Below, one piece after another: positions 52,836-62,196 of a stretch of DNA of 64,000 bases. The stretch spans positions 2,542,001 to 2,606,000 of the forward strand of contig NZ_CP037953.1 in assembly GCF_009756665.1 (NCBI RefSeq), in the 5' to 3' direction. The notes below the pieces were generated by a model, which did not search any database, was not told the origin of the DNA, and saw nothing but the letters and a program-made list of their open reading frames with translations. The translations under genes were made by a program, and so were the position numbers. This stretch comes from Permianibacter aggregans. Its GTDB lineage: Bacteria > Pseudomonadota > Gammaproteobacteria > Enterobacterales > Permianibacteraceae. The stretch's first letter is position 1, and the number at the start of each line of letters is the position of its first letter.

Positions 52836-54824
52836 TCAGTCGGCCAGTTCCACCTTGTTGCGGCCGGCGCCTTTGGCGCGATACAGCGCATCGTCGGCGC
52901 GGCGCATGATCAGCGAGACATTGTTGTCGCCTTCACGCCATTGCGCGACACCGATGCTGACGGTTACTGTCAAGGCCGGATCGATGGTCTTGAATTCCAG
53001 TTGCGCGACGGCGGTTTTCAGGCGCTCGGCGACATCCATCGCTGAGCGATACTCGGTCATCGGCAACACCGCCATGAATTCTTCACCACCGGTGCGGCCG
53101 AGCTTGTCGCCTTCGCGCAATTCGCCGGACATCGCCTTGGCCAGTTTTTGCAGCACCAGATCACCGGCGTTGTGACCATAGGTATCGTTGATGCGCTTGA
53201 AATAATCGATGTCCATGACCAACACCGTGAACGGCGAGCGATAACGTTTGGACTGGGCAATCTGCTGCTCGGCAAACTGGAATATATGACGGCGATTGGC
53301 GATCTGGGTCAGCTCGTCAGTCATCGCCATCGCGCTCATTCTTCGTGATTGACGCAGATGCTTGGCGATCAACATCAGCAGCACAATAATCAGCGCCACG
53401 GCCAGCAGCAGTGTCATCGACTGCAACCAGCGGATCCGGCGGCTGTCTTCAAGTTGCTTTTGCTGCAAGGCTTTTTCGCGCAGCAATGCCGCGTTGGTTT
53501 TTTCTTTTTGTTCGCTGTCGAACAATACCCGCATCCTGGTGGTTTGTTCTTCGCGCAAATTCAGATCCAGTGTTGCGTGTGCTTGCACATGCTGGCTCAG
53601 TGCCTGATAGGCTTGCTCGTACTCGCCTGCGGCGGCAAAGGTTTTCGCCCGCTCCAACTCGACTTCGGCAATGCCGCGAACATTCTGGCCGGCCAGAAAT
53701 TCTTCCAGGGCCAAATCGAGATCGATAATCGCGGCTTTCGGTTGACCGAGCAGGCGGAATGCCATGCCGCGCGAGGCGCGCGTTATCGCAATCATCTGCG
53801 GATCTTTCTGGCGCTCAAAAAAAGCGATTACTTCATTGAGAATCGCCAGCGCTTCTTTCGGTTGTTGTCGTTTCAACAGAATGCTGGCCAACGAGCGACG
53901 GGCGCTGTATTCGAGATTACCATCACGTGCCTGCTGGGCCAGGGTCACGACCCGCTCAAAATGGCTGCGGGCTTCCTCCAGATCGCCTTTTGATTCGAGT
54001 GAGCGACCGATGTTGTAGACGGTGACGGCAATGGCACCCGGGTTGCCGCGTTGTTCATCGTGCACCAGCAGCTCGCGGTAGTATTCGATCGCCTGCGGAT
54101 ATTCACCAATGCGGGCATACAAATTGGCGATGGAATTGAGCGTGTAGCGAATGAAAAATTCGTCGTTCAGCGCGGAGTACAACTCGTAGCTTTCTTTCAA
54201 ATCTTCGAGCGCGTTCGAGTAGTCACCACGATAAGAACGCAAGTCGCCACGTGAACCGAGCGCGCTGGCTAGCAGTTCCGGTTCGTTCAGGCGGCGCCCT
54301 TCGCTGACTGCGAACTCATAAGCTTCGGCCGCCTCATTGAGATTGCCGATTTGTTCAGAGGTGTAACCCCAGCACAAACGCATTTCCGCGTAACGCACCG
54401 GATAAGTACTGGCATCGATGCTGGACATCATCGTTTCGGCAAACAGGCGTGCTTCGTTGATGTCGCGCTCGACGATGAACCAGCATTCCAGTGAAGCCAG
54501 CTCCAACGACAAGGCCGTGTCAGATAATTCCTGATTCAGCGCCTTGGCCTGATTCAATGCGGCTTTTGCCTGTTCGAAATCCTCGCTGAATTGTCGCTCA
54601 GCGGCATCCATCAATTGCCGAACCTGCTCGGCTTTCGGATCAGGACTTTTCTGAGTTTCGTTGTTTGCCGGCGCCGCCATCAGCGCACCAGACAGTAACC
54701 ATGGCATCAGCATAAACGGTAGGTGCTTGCGCCACTGCTGATGCGCGCCAAGCCGCGCGAAGCCCGCGCGGAACCACGCGGGCAGCGAAACAAACAACCT
54801 GGATTTCAAACGGCGTGCCGACAT
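52836..54824 (-). CDS. TPR-repeat diguanylate cyclase
   Basis: A 662-residue protein: an N-terminal signal or anchor (about 35-52), six or more tetratricopeptide repeats in the periplasmic part (about 60-400; AAEAYEFAVSEGRRL, NLYARIGEYPQAIEYYRELL, NIGRSLESKGDLEEARSHFERV), a coiled segment, a transmembrane helix (about 467-487), and a GGDEF domain (about 500-662) with GGEEF at 579-583 and I-site REGD five residues before it. It should make cyclic di-GMP in response to a periplasmic protein or peptide signal. The broken paralogue downstream indicates a past tandem duplication. Confidence 0.92.
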   Translation of the reverse strand: MSARRLKSRLFVSLPAWFRAGFARLGAHQQWRKHLPFMLMPWLLSGALMAAPANNETQKSPDPKAEQVRQLMDAAERQFSEDFEQAKAALNQAKALNQELSDTALSLELASLECWFIVERDINEARLFAETMMSSIDASTYPVRYAEMRLCWGYTSEQIGNLNEAAEAYEFAVSEGRRLNEPELLASALGSRGDLRSYRGDYSNALEDLKESYELYSALNDEFFIRYTLNSIANLYARIGEYPQAIEYYRELLVHDEQRGNPGAIAVTVYNIGRSLESKGDLEEARSHFERVVTLAQQARDGNLEYSARRSLASILLKRQQPKEALAILNEVIAFFERQKDPQMIAITRASRGMAFRLLGQPKAAIIDLDLALEEFLAGQNVRGIAEVELERAKTFAAAGEYEQAYQALSQHVQAHATLDLNLREEQTTRMRVLFDSEQKEKTNAALLREKALQQKQLEDSRRIRWLQSMTLLLAVALIIVLLMLIAKHLRQSRRMSAMAMTDELTQIANRRHIFQFAEQQIAQSKRYRSPFTVLVMDIDYFKRINDTYGHNAGDLVLQKLAKAMSGELREGDKLGRTGGEEFMAVLPMTEYRSAMDVAERLKTAVAQLEFKTIDPALTVTVSIGVAQWREGDNNVSLIMRRADDALYRAKGAGRNKVELAD

Positions 54825-54931
54825 GGTGTGCTTATTGGTTAGGATGTGCCGATTACACTGCCTACAATAAGCGGCGATTGCCGAGAGTGCAAACGAATCA
54901 GCGTCGGAATGCTGATTCGTTTGCCATGGGT

Positions 54932-55546
54932 TTACGGCTGTTCTAGCGCGAAACTCAAGGTCACGGTTTGGCTGATGGGTTTCTGCTCAGGGTTCTCGTA
55001 TTGCCAGCGTGATACCGCCATACGTGCGGCCTTTTCGAATACCCCGCGCGGTTGACTGTCCAACACTTCGATATCGCTGACCAGGCCACGTGCATCGACA
55101 ACGAAACGCAAGGTGACCTGACCTTCAATGCCGCGTTCACGGGCATCGATCGGGTACATCGGTTGTAGCTGGCGGAGGGCGCGCAAGACACCGTCCTTAC
55201 CGTGCGTAGGCATTTGCTCGCCTATTCCGGTTGGTAACCAGTCGATTGACAGTCGCGTCGTGGTCGGCGTTTCCGGGATAACCGTAACCGGCCTTGCGAC
55301 GGGATTCGGTTCCAGCGGCGTGCTGATCCCGGTCGGTGCTGGCGCAATGGCTGGCTTCGGTTGCTCCGGTAGCTGTTTCTTTGGTGGAAGTGGTTCGGTT
55401 TTCCTCTCTGGCGTAAACGTATCGACGACTTTCGGCGGCTTGGCAGTCGGCCTTTCGCCGCGAAACGCCACCAACTGCGCCATCAGAATCAGCAATACAA
55501 ACGCGATCGTGGCGCCGGAAAACAAGCTCAGTAACAACTTGCGCAT
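54932..55546 (-). CDS. TonB family protein (energy transducer-like)
   Basis: A 204-residue protein with an N-terminal transmembrane helix (about 8-27), a Pro/Lys-rich periplasmic spacer (about 35-80; TEPLPPKKQLPEQPKP), and a TonB C-terminal domain (about 120-204; YPIDARERGIEGQVTLRFVVDARGLVSDIEV, then FEKAARMAVSRWQYENPE, segments described). It would couple the proton motive force to TonB-dependent receptors. ExbB/ExbD are not adjacent. AGGAGGAA precedes the ATG at 55546. Confidence 0.9.
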   Translation of the reverse strand: MRKLLLSLFSGATIAFVLLILMAQLVAFRGERPTAKPPKVVDTFTPERKTEPLPPKKQLPEQPKPAIAPAPTGISTPLEPNPVARPVTVIPETPTTTRLSIDWLPTGIGEQMPTHGKDGVLRALRQLQPMYPIDARERGIEGQVTLRFVVDARGLVSDIEVLDSQPRGVFEKAARMAVSRWQYENPEQKPISQTVTLSFALEQP

Positions 55547-55754
55547 GATGATTCCTCCTTCTCTCCCCATTCATCCTGCGTTTTCAGCATGGGCATCGCC
55601 GCGACGGATCGATAGCGCATTAGGTCGTGCCATTCGTGGTAATACTGCCGCGCCAAATGCCGGCATTAACGGCATACTATGGCGGCGCTGTTCGGCGTCG
55701 CCGCTTTCGATATAACCACTTGGCCCGCCACTCGCTGCATCGCAGCATGTCAGG

Positions 55755-55760
55755 TATAAT
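55755..55760 (+). promoter_or_regulatory. -10 box of ppa
   Basis: TATAAT preceded by CAGG and followed by GCCGGTC, 45 bases before the ppa ATG; same discriminator type as ubiC. Confidence 0.6.
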
Positions 55761-55805
55761 GCCGGTCGTTTTAGCTCTCTAGCCCGATTCTGGACGCGTT
55801 ACATC

Positions 55806-56345
55806 ATGGCCCTGAAAGAAGTACATGCCGGCAAGAACCTGCCGGACGAAGTCAACGTCATCATCGAAATTCCGGCCCATGCCGATCCGATCAAATACGA
55901 AGTGGACAAGGATTCCGGTGCCATTTTCGTCGATCGTTTCATGGGCACCGCGATGCACTATCCGTGCAACTATGGTTACATTCCGCACACCATTTCCGAA
56001 GACGGAGATCCGGCCGATGTGCTGGTCGTGACGCCATTCCCGTTGCAGGCCGGCGTGGTCATTCGCTGCCGCACGGTTGGCGTGTTGAAGATGGAAGATG
56101 AAGCCGGTGGTGACGCCAAGCTGATCGCGGTGCCGGTTGCCAAGCTGACGCCGCTCTACAACAAAGTGAAAACGCACGAAGATTTGCCAGAAATTTTGTT
56201 GCACCAGATCCAGCATTTCTTTGAGCACTATAAAGATCTGGAAAAGGGTAAATGGGTCAAAGTGCTCGGTTGGGACGGCCCGGATGCGGCTCGCAGCGAA
56301 ATCCTGAGTTCGTTGCAGCGTTATCAGGATAGCGTCAAGAAATAA
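55806..56345 (+). CDS. ppa: inorganic pyrophosphatase
   Basis: A 179-residue family I soluble pyrophosphatase: [21 protein letters not shown], the metal-binding signature [10 protein letters not shown], and [12 protein letters not shown]. It hydrolyses pyrophosphate to phosphate and drives biosynthesis in the cytoplasm; usually a hexamer in bacteria. Single gene with its own promoter and terminator. Confidence 0.96.
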   Translation: MALKEVHAGKNLPDEVNVIIEIPAHADPIKYEVDKDSGAIFVDRFMGTAMHYPCNYGYIPHTISEDGDPADVLVVTPFPLQAGVVIRCRTVGVLKMEDEAGGDAKLIAVPVAKLTPLYNKVKTHEDLPEILLHQIQHFFEHYKDLEKGKWVKVLGWDGPDAARSEILSSLQRYQDSVKK

Positions 56346-56358
56346 TTGCTCCGCAATA

Positions 56359-56390
56359 AAAAACGCCGCGATTCGCGGCGTTTTTTATTG
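56359..56390. terminator. terminator between ppa and the YqhA-like gene
   Basis: AAAAACGCCGCG-att-CGCGGCGTTTTTT, 14 bases after the ppa stop; usable by the convergent gene ending at 56423. Confidence 0.88.
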
Positions 56391-56422
56391 GCTGAACACT
56401 CGGTTTTCAAATCGTTCGGCGT

Positions 56423-56986
56423 TCAGGTCGCCGATTTGGTTTTCTTGTCGAGCATGCCCATCATGAATGCCGACAGCACAAAGGTCATGTGGATGATCAC
56501 ATACCACATCAGCATTTCATTGGCGTTTTCCGCCATCCGCAGACATTCGCTCATTTTCTCCGGCTTTTCCGCGCAATTGCTGCCATAGAGTTTGTCGACA
56601 CCAATGAATTTCTGCAGCAGGTGAATCGAGGAAATGGCGACGATTGACGCGGCGACTTTTTGCTTCAGCGTATTGGCGTCGAGCTTGCCCATCCAGTCGA
56701 GTTTTTCCGCGCCTTGCACATCCAGTTTCGACACGAAATTTTCGTAACCGGAGAACATCACCATGACCAGCAAGCCGCCAACCAGCGCCATGTCCACCAG
56801 CGCCAACACGACCAGAATCAAATCACCTTCGCCGATTGGCTTTTCAGCAAACAAGCGCGGCAGCAGATGAAACACTTCCTGGAAAAATTTGATGCCAAGC
56901 GCCATCAACGCCAACACCAAACCGATGTAAATCGGCGCCAATACCCAGCGGCTGGCGTACATCATCCGTTCGATTACTCTCTCCAC
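56423..56986 (-). CDS. YqhA/UPF0114 family membrane protein
   Basis: A 187-residue membrane protein of the YqhA (TIGR00645) family: [25 protein letters not shown] at the start, [35 protein letters not shown] in the middle, [16 protein letters not shown], and [17 protein letters not shown] at the end (described in parts). It matches E. coli YqhA closely except for an insert around [21 protein letters not shown] at 56986 gives the family's usual N-terminus. Function unknown. Confidence 0.9.
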   Translation of the reverse strand: MERVIERMMYASRWVLAPIYIGLVLALMALGIKFFQEVFHLLPRLFAEKPIGEGDLILVVLALVDMALVGGLLVMVMFSGYENFVSKLDVQGAEKLDWMGKLDANTLKQKVAASIVAISSIHLLQKFIGVDKLYGSNCAEKPEKMSECLRMAENANEMLMWYVIIHMTFVLSAFMMGMLDKKTKSAT

Positions 56987-57155
56987 AATGCACTCACTTG
57001 TTGTGTTGGCAATGGCCGCGAATTTTACGGGCATAACGTCGCGCTGTTAAGCGGCTGCCATCGGCTTGTCACGAAAATTTCGGGTTCAGCTCCAATTCAG
57101 TTGCCCTTTGCGACACTGGCTTCGACGCTAGGGTAAACCGATTGAGGAGCTCACC

Positions 57156-57767
57156 ATGGCAACGAAAGTTTGGTATGCCGCACTCTGTGCCGGTCTGCTG
57201 GTGTTGCCGGTCGCCGCCAAGGAACATCGCGACGAAGGCCGCAGTGCCAATTACAGCCAAAGCAGTGGTGCAAGGCATCAGGCACAGTCGTCCAGAGACA
57301 ATCACCGTGGCAATGATTACCGCGGCGAACACCGCGGCCGCGACCAAGGTCATCATGATCGCGATCGGCGCGAGCATCGCCCCGACCATCGTCCTGATCA
57401 TCGTGATGACCATCGTTACGTGCAGAATCATCGTGACGACCGCCACGCCCGTTCACGCGATCACGATTATCGTCATGACTCGCATCGCTACCGCCATCAT
57501 CATGATCGTCATCGCCACTACTACGATTATCCGCGCCACCGCCATCCGCACTGGACTCATTATGGTTATCAGCGGCCGGTAATCGTGGTGCAGGGTCGGC
57601 ACGGCCATCACGGCTATCACTACCTGCCGTCGCACTGGTACAGCCATTTCTACGATCCGCATTACTTCCATAGCGGTTACCACGTGCATGTTGGTTGTCG
57701 CTACCACCATGTCGGTGACGCGATTCTGGCCGGCATTGTCATCGGTACCATCCTTGGTGACTGGTGA
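57156..57767 (+). CDS. secreted histidine/arginine-rich protein
   Basis: A 203-residue protein: signal peptide MATKVWYAALCAGLLVLPVAA, then a low-complexity stretch with many His, Arg and Asp (DHRPDHRDDHR, SHRYRHHHDRHRHYY), and a C-terminal part with PVIVVQGRHGHHGYHYLPSHW, CRYHH and a final hydrophobic AILAGIVIGTILGDW. I count 36 His in 203 residues. Such composition suggests binding of nickel, copper or zinc in the periplasm or outside, or a moonlighting polyanion-binding role; no named family is recognised with confidence (RcnB-like proteins share the composition only). GAGGAGC precedes the ATG. Confidence 0.78.
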   Translation: MATKVWYAALCAGLLVLPVAAKEHRDEGRSANYSQSSGARHQAQSSRDNHRGNDYRGEHRGRDQGHHDRDRREHRPDHRPDHRDDHRYVQNHRDDRHARSRDHDYRHDSHRYRHHHDRHRHYYDYPRHRHPHWTHYGYQRPVIVVQGRHGHHGYHYLPSHWYSHFYDPHYFHSGYHVHVGCRYHHVGDAILAGIVIGTILGDW

Positions 57768-57896
57768 AGCAAACAATGCCCGACATATTCACGCAATGGC
57801 TGTGTTTTAAGTTACTGCAAGCGACAGGTAACAACGGTCTACTGGGTGTGCAAATCTTGTGCGGGCAATAGGGTTCCTCGCACAAGATCTGTCCGG

Positions 57897-57927
57897 GAGG
57901 CACGAAGCAATTCGTGCCTCTTTTTTT
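57897..57927 (+). terminator. terminator with preceding hairpin
   Basis: GAGGCACGAA-gcaa-TTCGTGCCTC followed by seven T; another stem AATCTTGTGCG ... CGCACAAGATCT lies at 57854-57890. They follow the His-rich gene by about 90-130 bases. Confidence 0.85.
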
Positions 57928-57972
57928 GTCGAGAAAAAATCAGCGGGGAGGTGCGGCTGTAAGGGGCCGGGA

Positions 57973-58854
57973 TTAGATATGACCCTTGGCGCGGATGGCA
58001 TCCAGCTCGGCGCGCGCGCCTTGCTCTGCCGTCAGGTAGTGCTGCAGTTCTTTTTCCAGTAGCAAGGGATCGGCGCTGACCAGCCATTCGGTTCCAACCC
58101 GGATATTGATGATTTCCAGAGCGAGGCGGGTATCACGCCGGTTTTGCAGCTTGCGGTTGCCCCAGGCCGAGAACTGGTTGGGCACCAGCCGGTATTGCTG
58201 AGTGGTTTTTTTCGGCAACGGCCGGACCATGTCGTGCGACAGCACTTCAAACACCCAAGGATCTTCGCGATCTGGTGTACTCAAGCGGCCACGCATCTTG
58301 ATGCCAGTCACTTGCTCATCGCTGAGGTTGGACAGCTCGAACTCAACGAAGGCCTGCGGCAAGTAATCGCCTTTGGTCCAGCCGTATTCCGCGCGGGCCA
58401 CCGAAAAGTCGCGCAGCTGGGTGATTTCGGCATTGGCCTGCGCCATCCGGGCCCGGACATCCTGCTGGGCGCGCTGGGCAGCATGGATGGCCTGCTGCAG
58501 TTCGGCCGAGCGGATCTCGGTGGCTTTCTCGACGATGTCCTCGTAGGTGTCGCCATCCAGCACTCGCAGCAGCGCTGGGCCCAGGGTGGCGTCTTCGGCA
58601 ATGGCGACCGCGTCAGTGGGTGGATCACCGAGGTGGCCGGTTTCGGTCAGGGCCAGAATGTATAAAGCGCGGGCCAGCCGGGCCTTTTCCTCGGCCGAGC
58701 GTTCTTTTTGCATCGCGGCCAAGCTGTCGGTGAGGCTTTCAGCATCGGAGCTATCGGCTTTCGGTTGGCAGGCGCTTAACGACAGCGCCAGCAACAGGCT
58801 GGCACCCAGGCTCAGTAAACGAGAGTGACGACGGAAATCAGTGGCTAGGCTCAT
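57973..58854 (-). CDS. uncharacterised lipoprotein of a signalling operon
   Basis: A 293-residue lipoprotein with lipobox LSAC (Cys29; SLLLALSLSAC). The mature part has a helical region (about 50-150; KARLARALYILALTETG, coiled AELQQAIHAAQRAQQDVRARMAQANAEI in parts) and a beta-rich domain (about 155-260; QAFVEFELSNLSDEQVTGIKMRGRL). I do not recognise the family. It is the third gene of an operon with the REC-HD-GYP and hybrid kinase genes, 9 bp after the kinase stop, so it may sense an envelope state and act on the kinase's periplasmic domain. Confidence 0.75.
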   Translation of the reverse strand: MSLATDFRRHSRLLSLGASLLLALSLSACQPKADSSDAESLTDSLAAMQKERSAEEKARLARALYILALTETGHLGDPPTDAVAIAEDATLGPALLRVLDGDTYEDIVEKATEIRSAELQQAIHAAQRAQQDVRARMAQANAEITQLRDFSVARAEYGWTKGDYLPQAFVEFELSNLSDEQVTGIKMRGRLSTPDREDPWVFEVLSHDMVRPLPKKTTQQYRLVPNQFSAWGNRKLQNRRDTRLALEIINIRVGTEWLVSADPLLLEKELQHYLTAEQGARAELDAIRAKGHI

Positions 58855-58863
58855 CTTGACGGC

Positions 58864-61074
58864 TCAGGACTCATTGGCATCGGATACCTGCAGTAAACGC
58901 CTCAATCCTTCAATATCGTAGGCGCGTGCCAGCCGGTACAGGGTTTCTCCGAGCTGGGCCTTGTCGCCGGTTTCCTTGCGCAACCCATCGGCAAACTCGC
59001 GGATCCGGGTCAGCGCGCCGGAAGCGAGCCAAGAGCTCAGATGGGCACGTTCGGCTTCGGTTAATTGTGACACAGAGCCGGATTCTGGTGCGACCGTTGC
59101 AGACGGACGGTTGGTTTTGGAGACGAAACGGACCGGCAGGTTTTTCGACAGGGTGCCGACCACCTGGCCGATATCGACCGGTTTCAGGATCAGGTCATCG
59201 AAATTGCTGAGAATCTCGCTGTTGACCTCGGCGTCGAAGACACTGGCGGTGTAGGCCAGAATGCGCACGTCGGCATAGCGCTTGCGCATCTCGCGGGCGC
59301 AGGTGATGCCGTCCATGCCCGGCATCCGGATATCCATGAACACCAGGTCGGCTGGCTGCTGCTGCATCGCGTCCAGTGCCGCTGGCCCGGAGTCGACGGC
59401 TCGGACATCGAAACCCATGCGCATCAGTTGTTTGGTCAAGGCGTCGCGGTTGTGCGAAACATCATCGACGACCATGACCTTGAAGCTTTGGCCGTCGGCC
59501 AGCGTCACCGCCGAGTTGGCGTCCATCGCGGGCAAGTCCAGATGCGAGGCCGGCATTTTGATTCGGAAGCGGAAATGCGAGCCTTTGCCTTCCTGGCTGT
59601 CGGCAATCAGCTCGCCGCCCATCATTTGCACCAGTCGACGGGAAATCGACAAGCCCAAACCCGTGCCTTCCTGACGCCATTGTTGCGGCAGCGTACCGGC
59701 TTGCTGGAACGGTTCGAAAATACGCTCCATATCGCGACTGGAAATGCCGACGCCGGTATCGCGCACGGCAAATTCGATGATGTCTTCACCGAGCCAGCGC
59801 ACCTCCAGCGTGATGCTGCCATGCTCGGTGAATTTGACGGCGTTGCCGAGCAAGTTGATCAACACCTGGCGCAGCTTGGCGGCGTCACCTTCGACGACCG
59901 CCGGCACGTCTTCATCACGATGCTGGTTCAGCGCCAGATGGCGGGAATCGGCGCGCGGTTGAATGACCGCGACGACATCGTCAAGCAAGCGATGCAAGGC
60001 AAACGGCGCCACCAACACATCCATACGGCCGTGTTCGATTTTCGACAAGTCGAGAATGCGGTTAATCAGCTCCAGCAGGTGATCGGCACAGCGACCAATA
60101 TTGGTCACGTACTCGTTCATTTCCTGAACACTGTCAGTACCCTGCGACAGCAGTTGCGAATAGCCGATGATGCCATTCAGTGGCGTGCGTAATTCATGAC
60201 TCATGTGCGCCAGGAAATAGGTTTTCGCTTCGCTGGCCTGCTCCGCTTGCTGGCGGGCGGCGATCAAGTCCTGCTCCATCCGGCTGCGTTGCTCGATTTC
60301 GGCGGCCAATTGTTCGTTGCTGTCGCTGAGCGCGCGGGTGCGTTGCAACACCATTTCGGTCAAATGCTGCTGGTGATTGCGCAAGTCGTTCAACACCCGC
60401 GAGTAGTGTTCGGCGAAGGTGCGGATTTCGTTGTCCGGCAATTGTTCGGTGACGTTGGCCAGCGCATCCGGTTCGGCACCGGTGGCGACGGCTTTTTTCA
60501 AGCGCATCAGTGGCGTGCCGACAAAGCGTTCCAGCAGCAGGTAAATCAGCGCCAGCACGATGAAGGAAAACAGCACCATCTGAATGACCAGTTCGATCAT
60601 CGTTTCGCGCAAGCGTGTTTCGAACTCATCATTGCTGAAATACAACACGCCATTGGCCAGTTCAGCATCGCGAAACATCACTTTGAACGGTTGTTGAACA
60701 TTGGCTTCAATAGCGGTGCGGATCACCGACTGCGCTGGCTCCAGCGGTGATTCCGGATGCATGCGCAAATAGACGCGCTCATAACTGGAGGCGCCGGTCT
60801 CGGTGATTTTCACCGCTTGCAGCTCTTTCATGTACGAGAAGGCACTGACTGCTTCGGCGACCTGAAAATCATCCAAGTCCCATAGCGGCTCGCGCAAGGA
60901 CACCGCCAGCACTTCGGCCGCGCCCTCGCGTTTGGCTTTGAATTCGGCGGTCAGCGCGTTTTCGGAAAAGTAATAACGGACGATGCCAAACATCGGGATC
61001 AGCGCCAGCACCAACAAGGCCAGCCGGACGAATAACTGCCAGCGCAGGCTGGCTCTTTGCCGGTTTTCGGTCAT
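58864..61074 (-). CDS. hybrid sensor histidine kinase
   Basis: A 736-residue membrane kinase: transmembrane helix (13-33), periplasmic sensor (about 36-160), second helix (161-182), HAMP-like region (about 183-240), coiled coil, HisKA with phospho-accepting His293 in SHELRTPL, HATPase domain (about 395-510; INLLGNAVKFTE, RDTGVGIS, GTGLGLSI), and a receiver domain (about 532-650) with phospho-acceptor Asp581 in FMDIRMPGMDG. A C-terminal helical tail (about 680-736) follows; no Hpt histidine motif is evident. It overlaps the upstream REC-HD-GYP gene by 4 bases (ATGA), a strong sign that they are partners. Confidence 0.93.
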   Translation of the reverse strand: MTENRQRASLRWQLFVRLALLVLALIPMFGIVRYYFSENALTAEFKAKREGAAEVLAVSLREPLWDLDDFQVAEAVSAFSYMKELQAVKITETGASSYERVYLRMHPESPLEPAQSVIRTAIEANVQQPFKVMFRDAELANGVLYFSNDEFETRLRETMIELVIQMVLFSFIVLALIYLLLERFVGTPLMRLKKAVATGAEPDALANVTEQLPDNEIRTFAEHYSRVLNDLRNHQQHLTEMVLQRTRALSDSNEQLAAEIEQRSRMEQDLIAARQQAEQASEAKTYFLAHMSHELRTPLNGIIGYSQLLSQGTDSVQEMNEYVTNIGRCADHLLELINRILDLSKIEHGRMDVLVAPFALHRLLDDVVAVIQPRADSRHLALNQHRDEDVPAVVEGDAAKLRQVLINLLGNAVKFTEHGSITLEVRWLGEDIIEFAVRDTGVGISSRDMERIFEPFQQAGTLPQQWRQEGTGLGLSISRRLVQMMGGELIADSQEGKGSHFRFRIKMPASHLDLPAMDANSAVTLADGQSFKVMVVDDVSHNRDALTKQLMRMGFDVRAVDSGPAALDAMQQQPADLVFMDIRMPGMDGITCAREMRKRYADVRILAYTASVFDAEVNSEILSNFDDLILKPVDIGQVVGTLSKNLPVRFVSKTNRPSATVAPESGSVSQLTEAERAHLSSWLASGALTRIREFADGLRKETGDKAQLGETLYRLARAYDIEGLRRLLQVSDANES

Positions 61075-62138
61075 GCATTACCCTCTGCGACCAGATGGTC
61101 CTTATCAAACACTTCCATGAACAAATCCTGATGCCGAACCAACGCGGCCAGCAGTTCCGGGTCGAAATGAATCGGGGCGGTACGGCCATCGCCCTCGGTC
61201 AGTACTTGAATGGCTCGCTCATGCTCGAACGCCGGTTTATAAGGCCGGCGCGAGCGCAGCGCATCGTAAGTATCAACCAGCGTCGTGATGCGCGCCGCCA
61301 GCGGAATATGCTGGCCGGCCAGCCCTTGCGGATAACCGCTGCCGTCAAAGCGCTCATGATGATTGCCGGCGATTTCGGCGGCCATCAGAAACAGCGGCTC
61401 TTCGTAGGCGCGCAAAATCGCCGCGCCTTTTTCTGCATGGCTGCGCATGACCACCCATTCTTCGCTGTCGAGCGGGCCTTCTTTCAACAGAATGCGGTCC
61501 GGTATCGCCACTTTGCCGATATCGTGCAGCGGAGCCGCATGGCGGATGTGATGACAGAAGCTGGTGTCGCAGCCGAGCAGCTCGGCCATCCGGTAAGCGT
61601 ATTCGCCGATGCGCCGGGTGTGGTTACCGGTTTCGGCATCGCGGAATTCACCCGCGCGGGCGAGCAGCGCCAGCGATTTTTCATAGGTGCGGTTCAGCTC
61701 GCTGAGCAAGTCCTGCACTTTGCGGGTTTTGCGCGCCACTTCGTCTTCGAGCTGATGGCGCAAGCGATGCAATTCGAGCTGGCTGCTGATCCGGGCCAGC
61801 AGTTCATCAGCCTGGAACGGCTTGCTGACGTAATCGGTGCCGCCGACCTGAAAGCCTTTGACCTTGCTTTGCGGGGCATTGTCAGCGGACAAAAACAATA
61901 CCGGCACACCCTGGTAGCCAGACAGTCGGCGCAGGCGCTGGCAGGTTTCATAGCCATCAATGCCGCCTGGCATCATGACATCGAGCAGCACCAATTCCGG
62001 ACGCACGTCCGGTGCGATGGCAACGGCCATTTCGCCGCTGTTGGCGGCGCGCACCTCATAACCGCTACGTTCCAATAATTCACCTAACACGGCGAGATTG
62101 GTGCTGTTGTCATCGACGACCAGAATACGACCTTTCAT
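61071..62138 (-). CDS. REC-HD-GYP response regulator (cyclic-di-GMP phosphodiesterase)
   Basis: A 355-residue regulator: receiver domain (1-120) with Asp53 in LLDVMMPGGIDG and Lys106 in VSKPF, a coiled linker (125-155), and an HD-GYP domain (about 155-345) with HDIGK (H205-D206), NHHERFDGSGYP (GYP 268-270). It should degrade cyclic di-GMP to pGpG or GMP when phosphorylated, probably by the kinase encoded next. First gene of a three-gene operon. Confidence 0.94.
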   Translation of the reverse strand: MKGRILVVDDNSTNLAVLGELLERSGYEVRAANSGEMAVAIAPDVRPELVLLDVMMPGGIDGYETCQRLRRLSGYQGVPVLFLSADNAPQSKVKGFQVGGTDYVSKPFQADELLARISSQLELHRLRHQLEDEVARKTRKVQDLLSELNRTYEKSLALLARAGEFRDAETGNHTRRIGEYAYRMAELLGCDTSFCHHIRHAAPLHDIGKVAIPDRILLKEGPLDSEEWVVMRSHAEKGAAILRAYEEPLFLMAAEIAGNHHERFDGSGYPQGLAGQHIPLAARITTLVDTYDALRSRRPYKPAFEHERAIQVLTEGDGRTAPIHFDPELLAALVRHQDLFMEVFDKDHLVAEGNA

Positions 62139-62196
62139 GGGTCCGTCTTCCCGCTCTACTGTTTCTACAGTCTAGAACGCATTAGTGGCTTTGCCA

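Noticed and set aside
61095-62078. Long plus-strand open frame (327 codons) over the REC-HD-GYP gene
   Set aside because: The minus-strand frame has complete receiver and HD-GYP motifs; the opposite frame has no recognisable domain and arises from GC-biased codon use.
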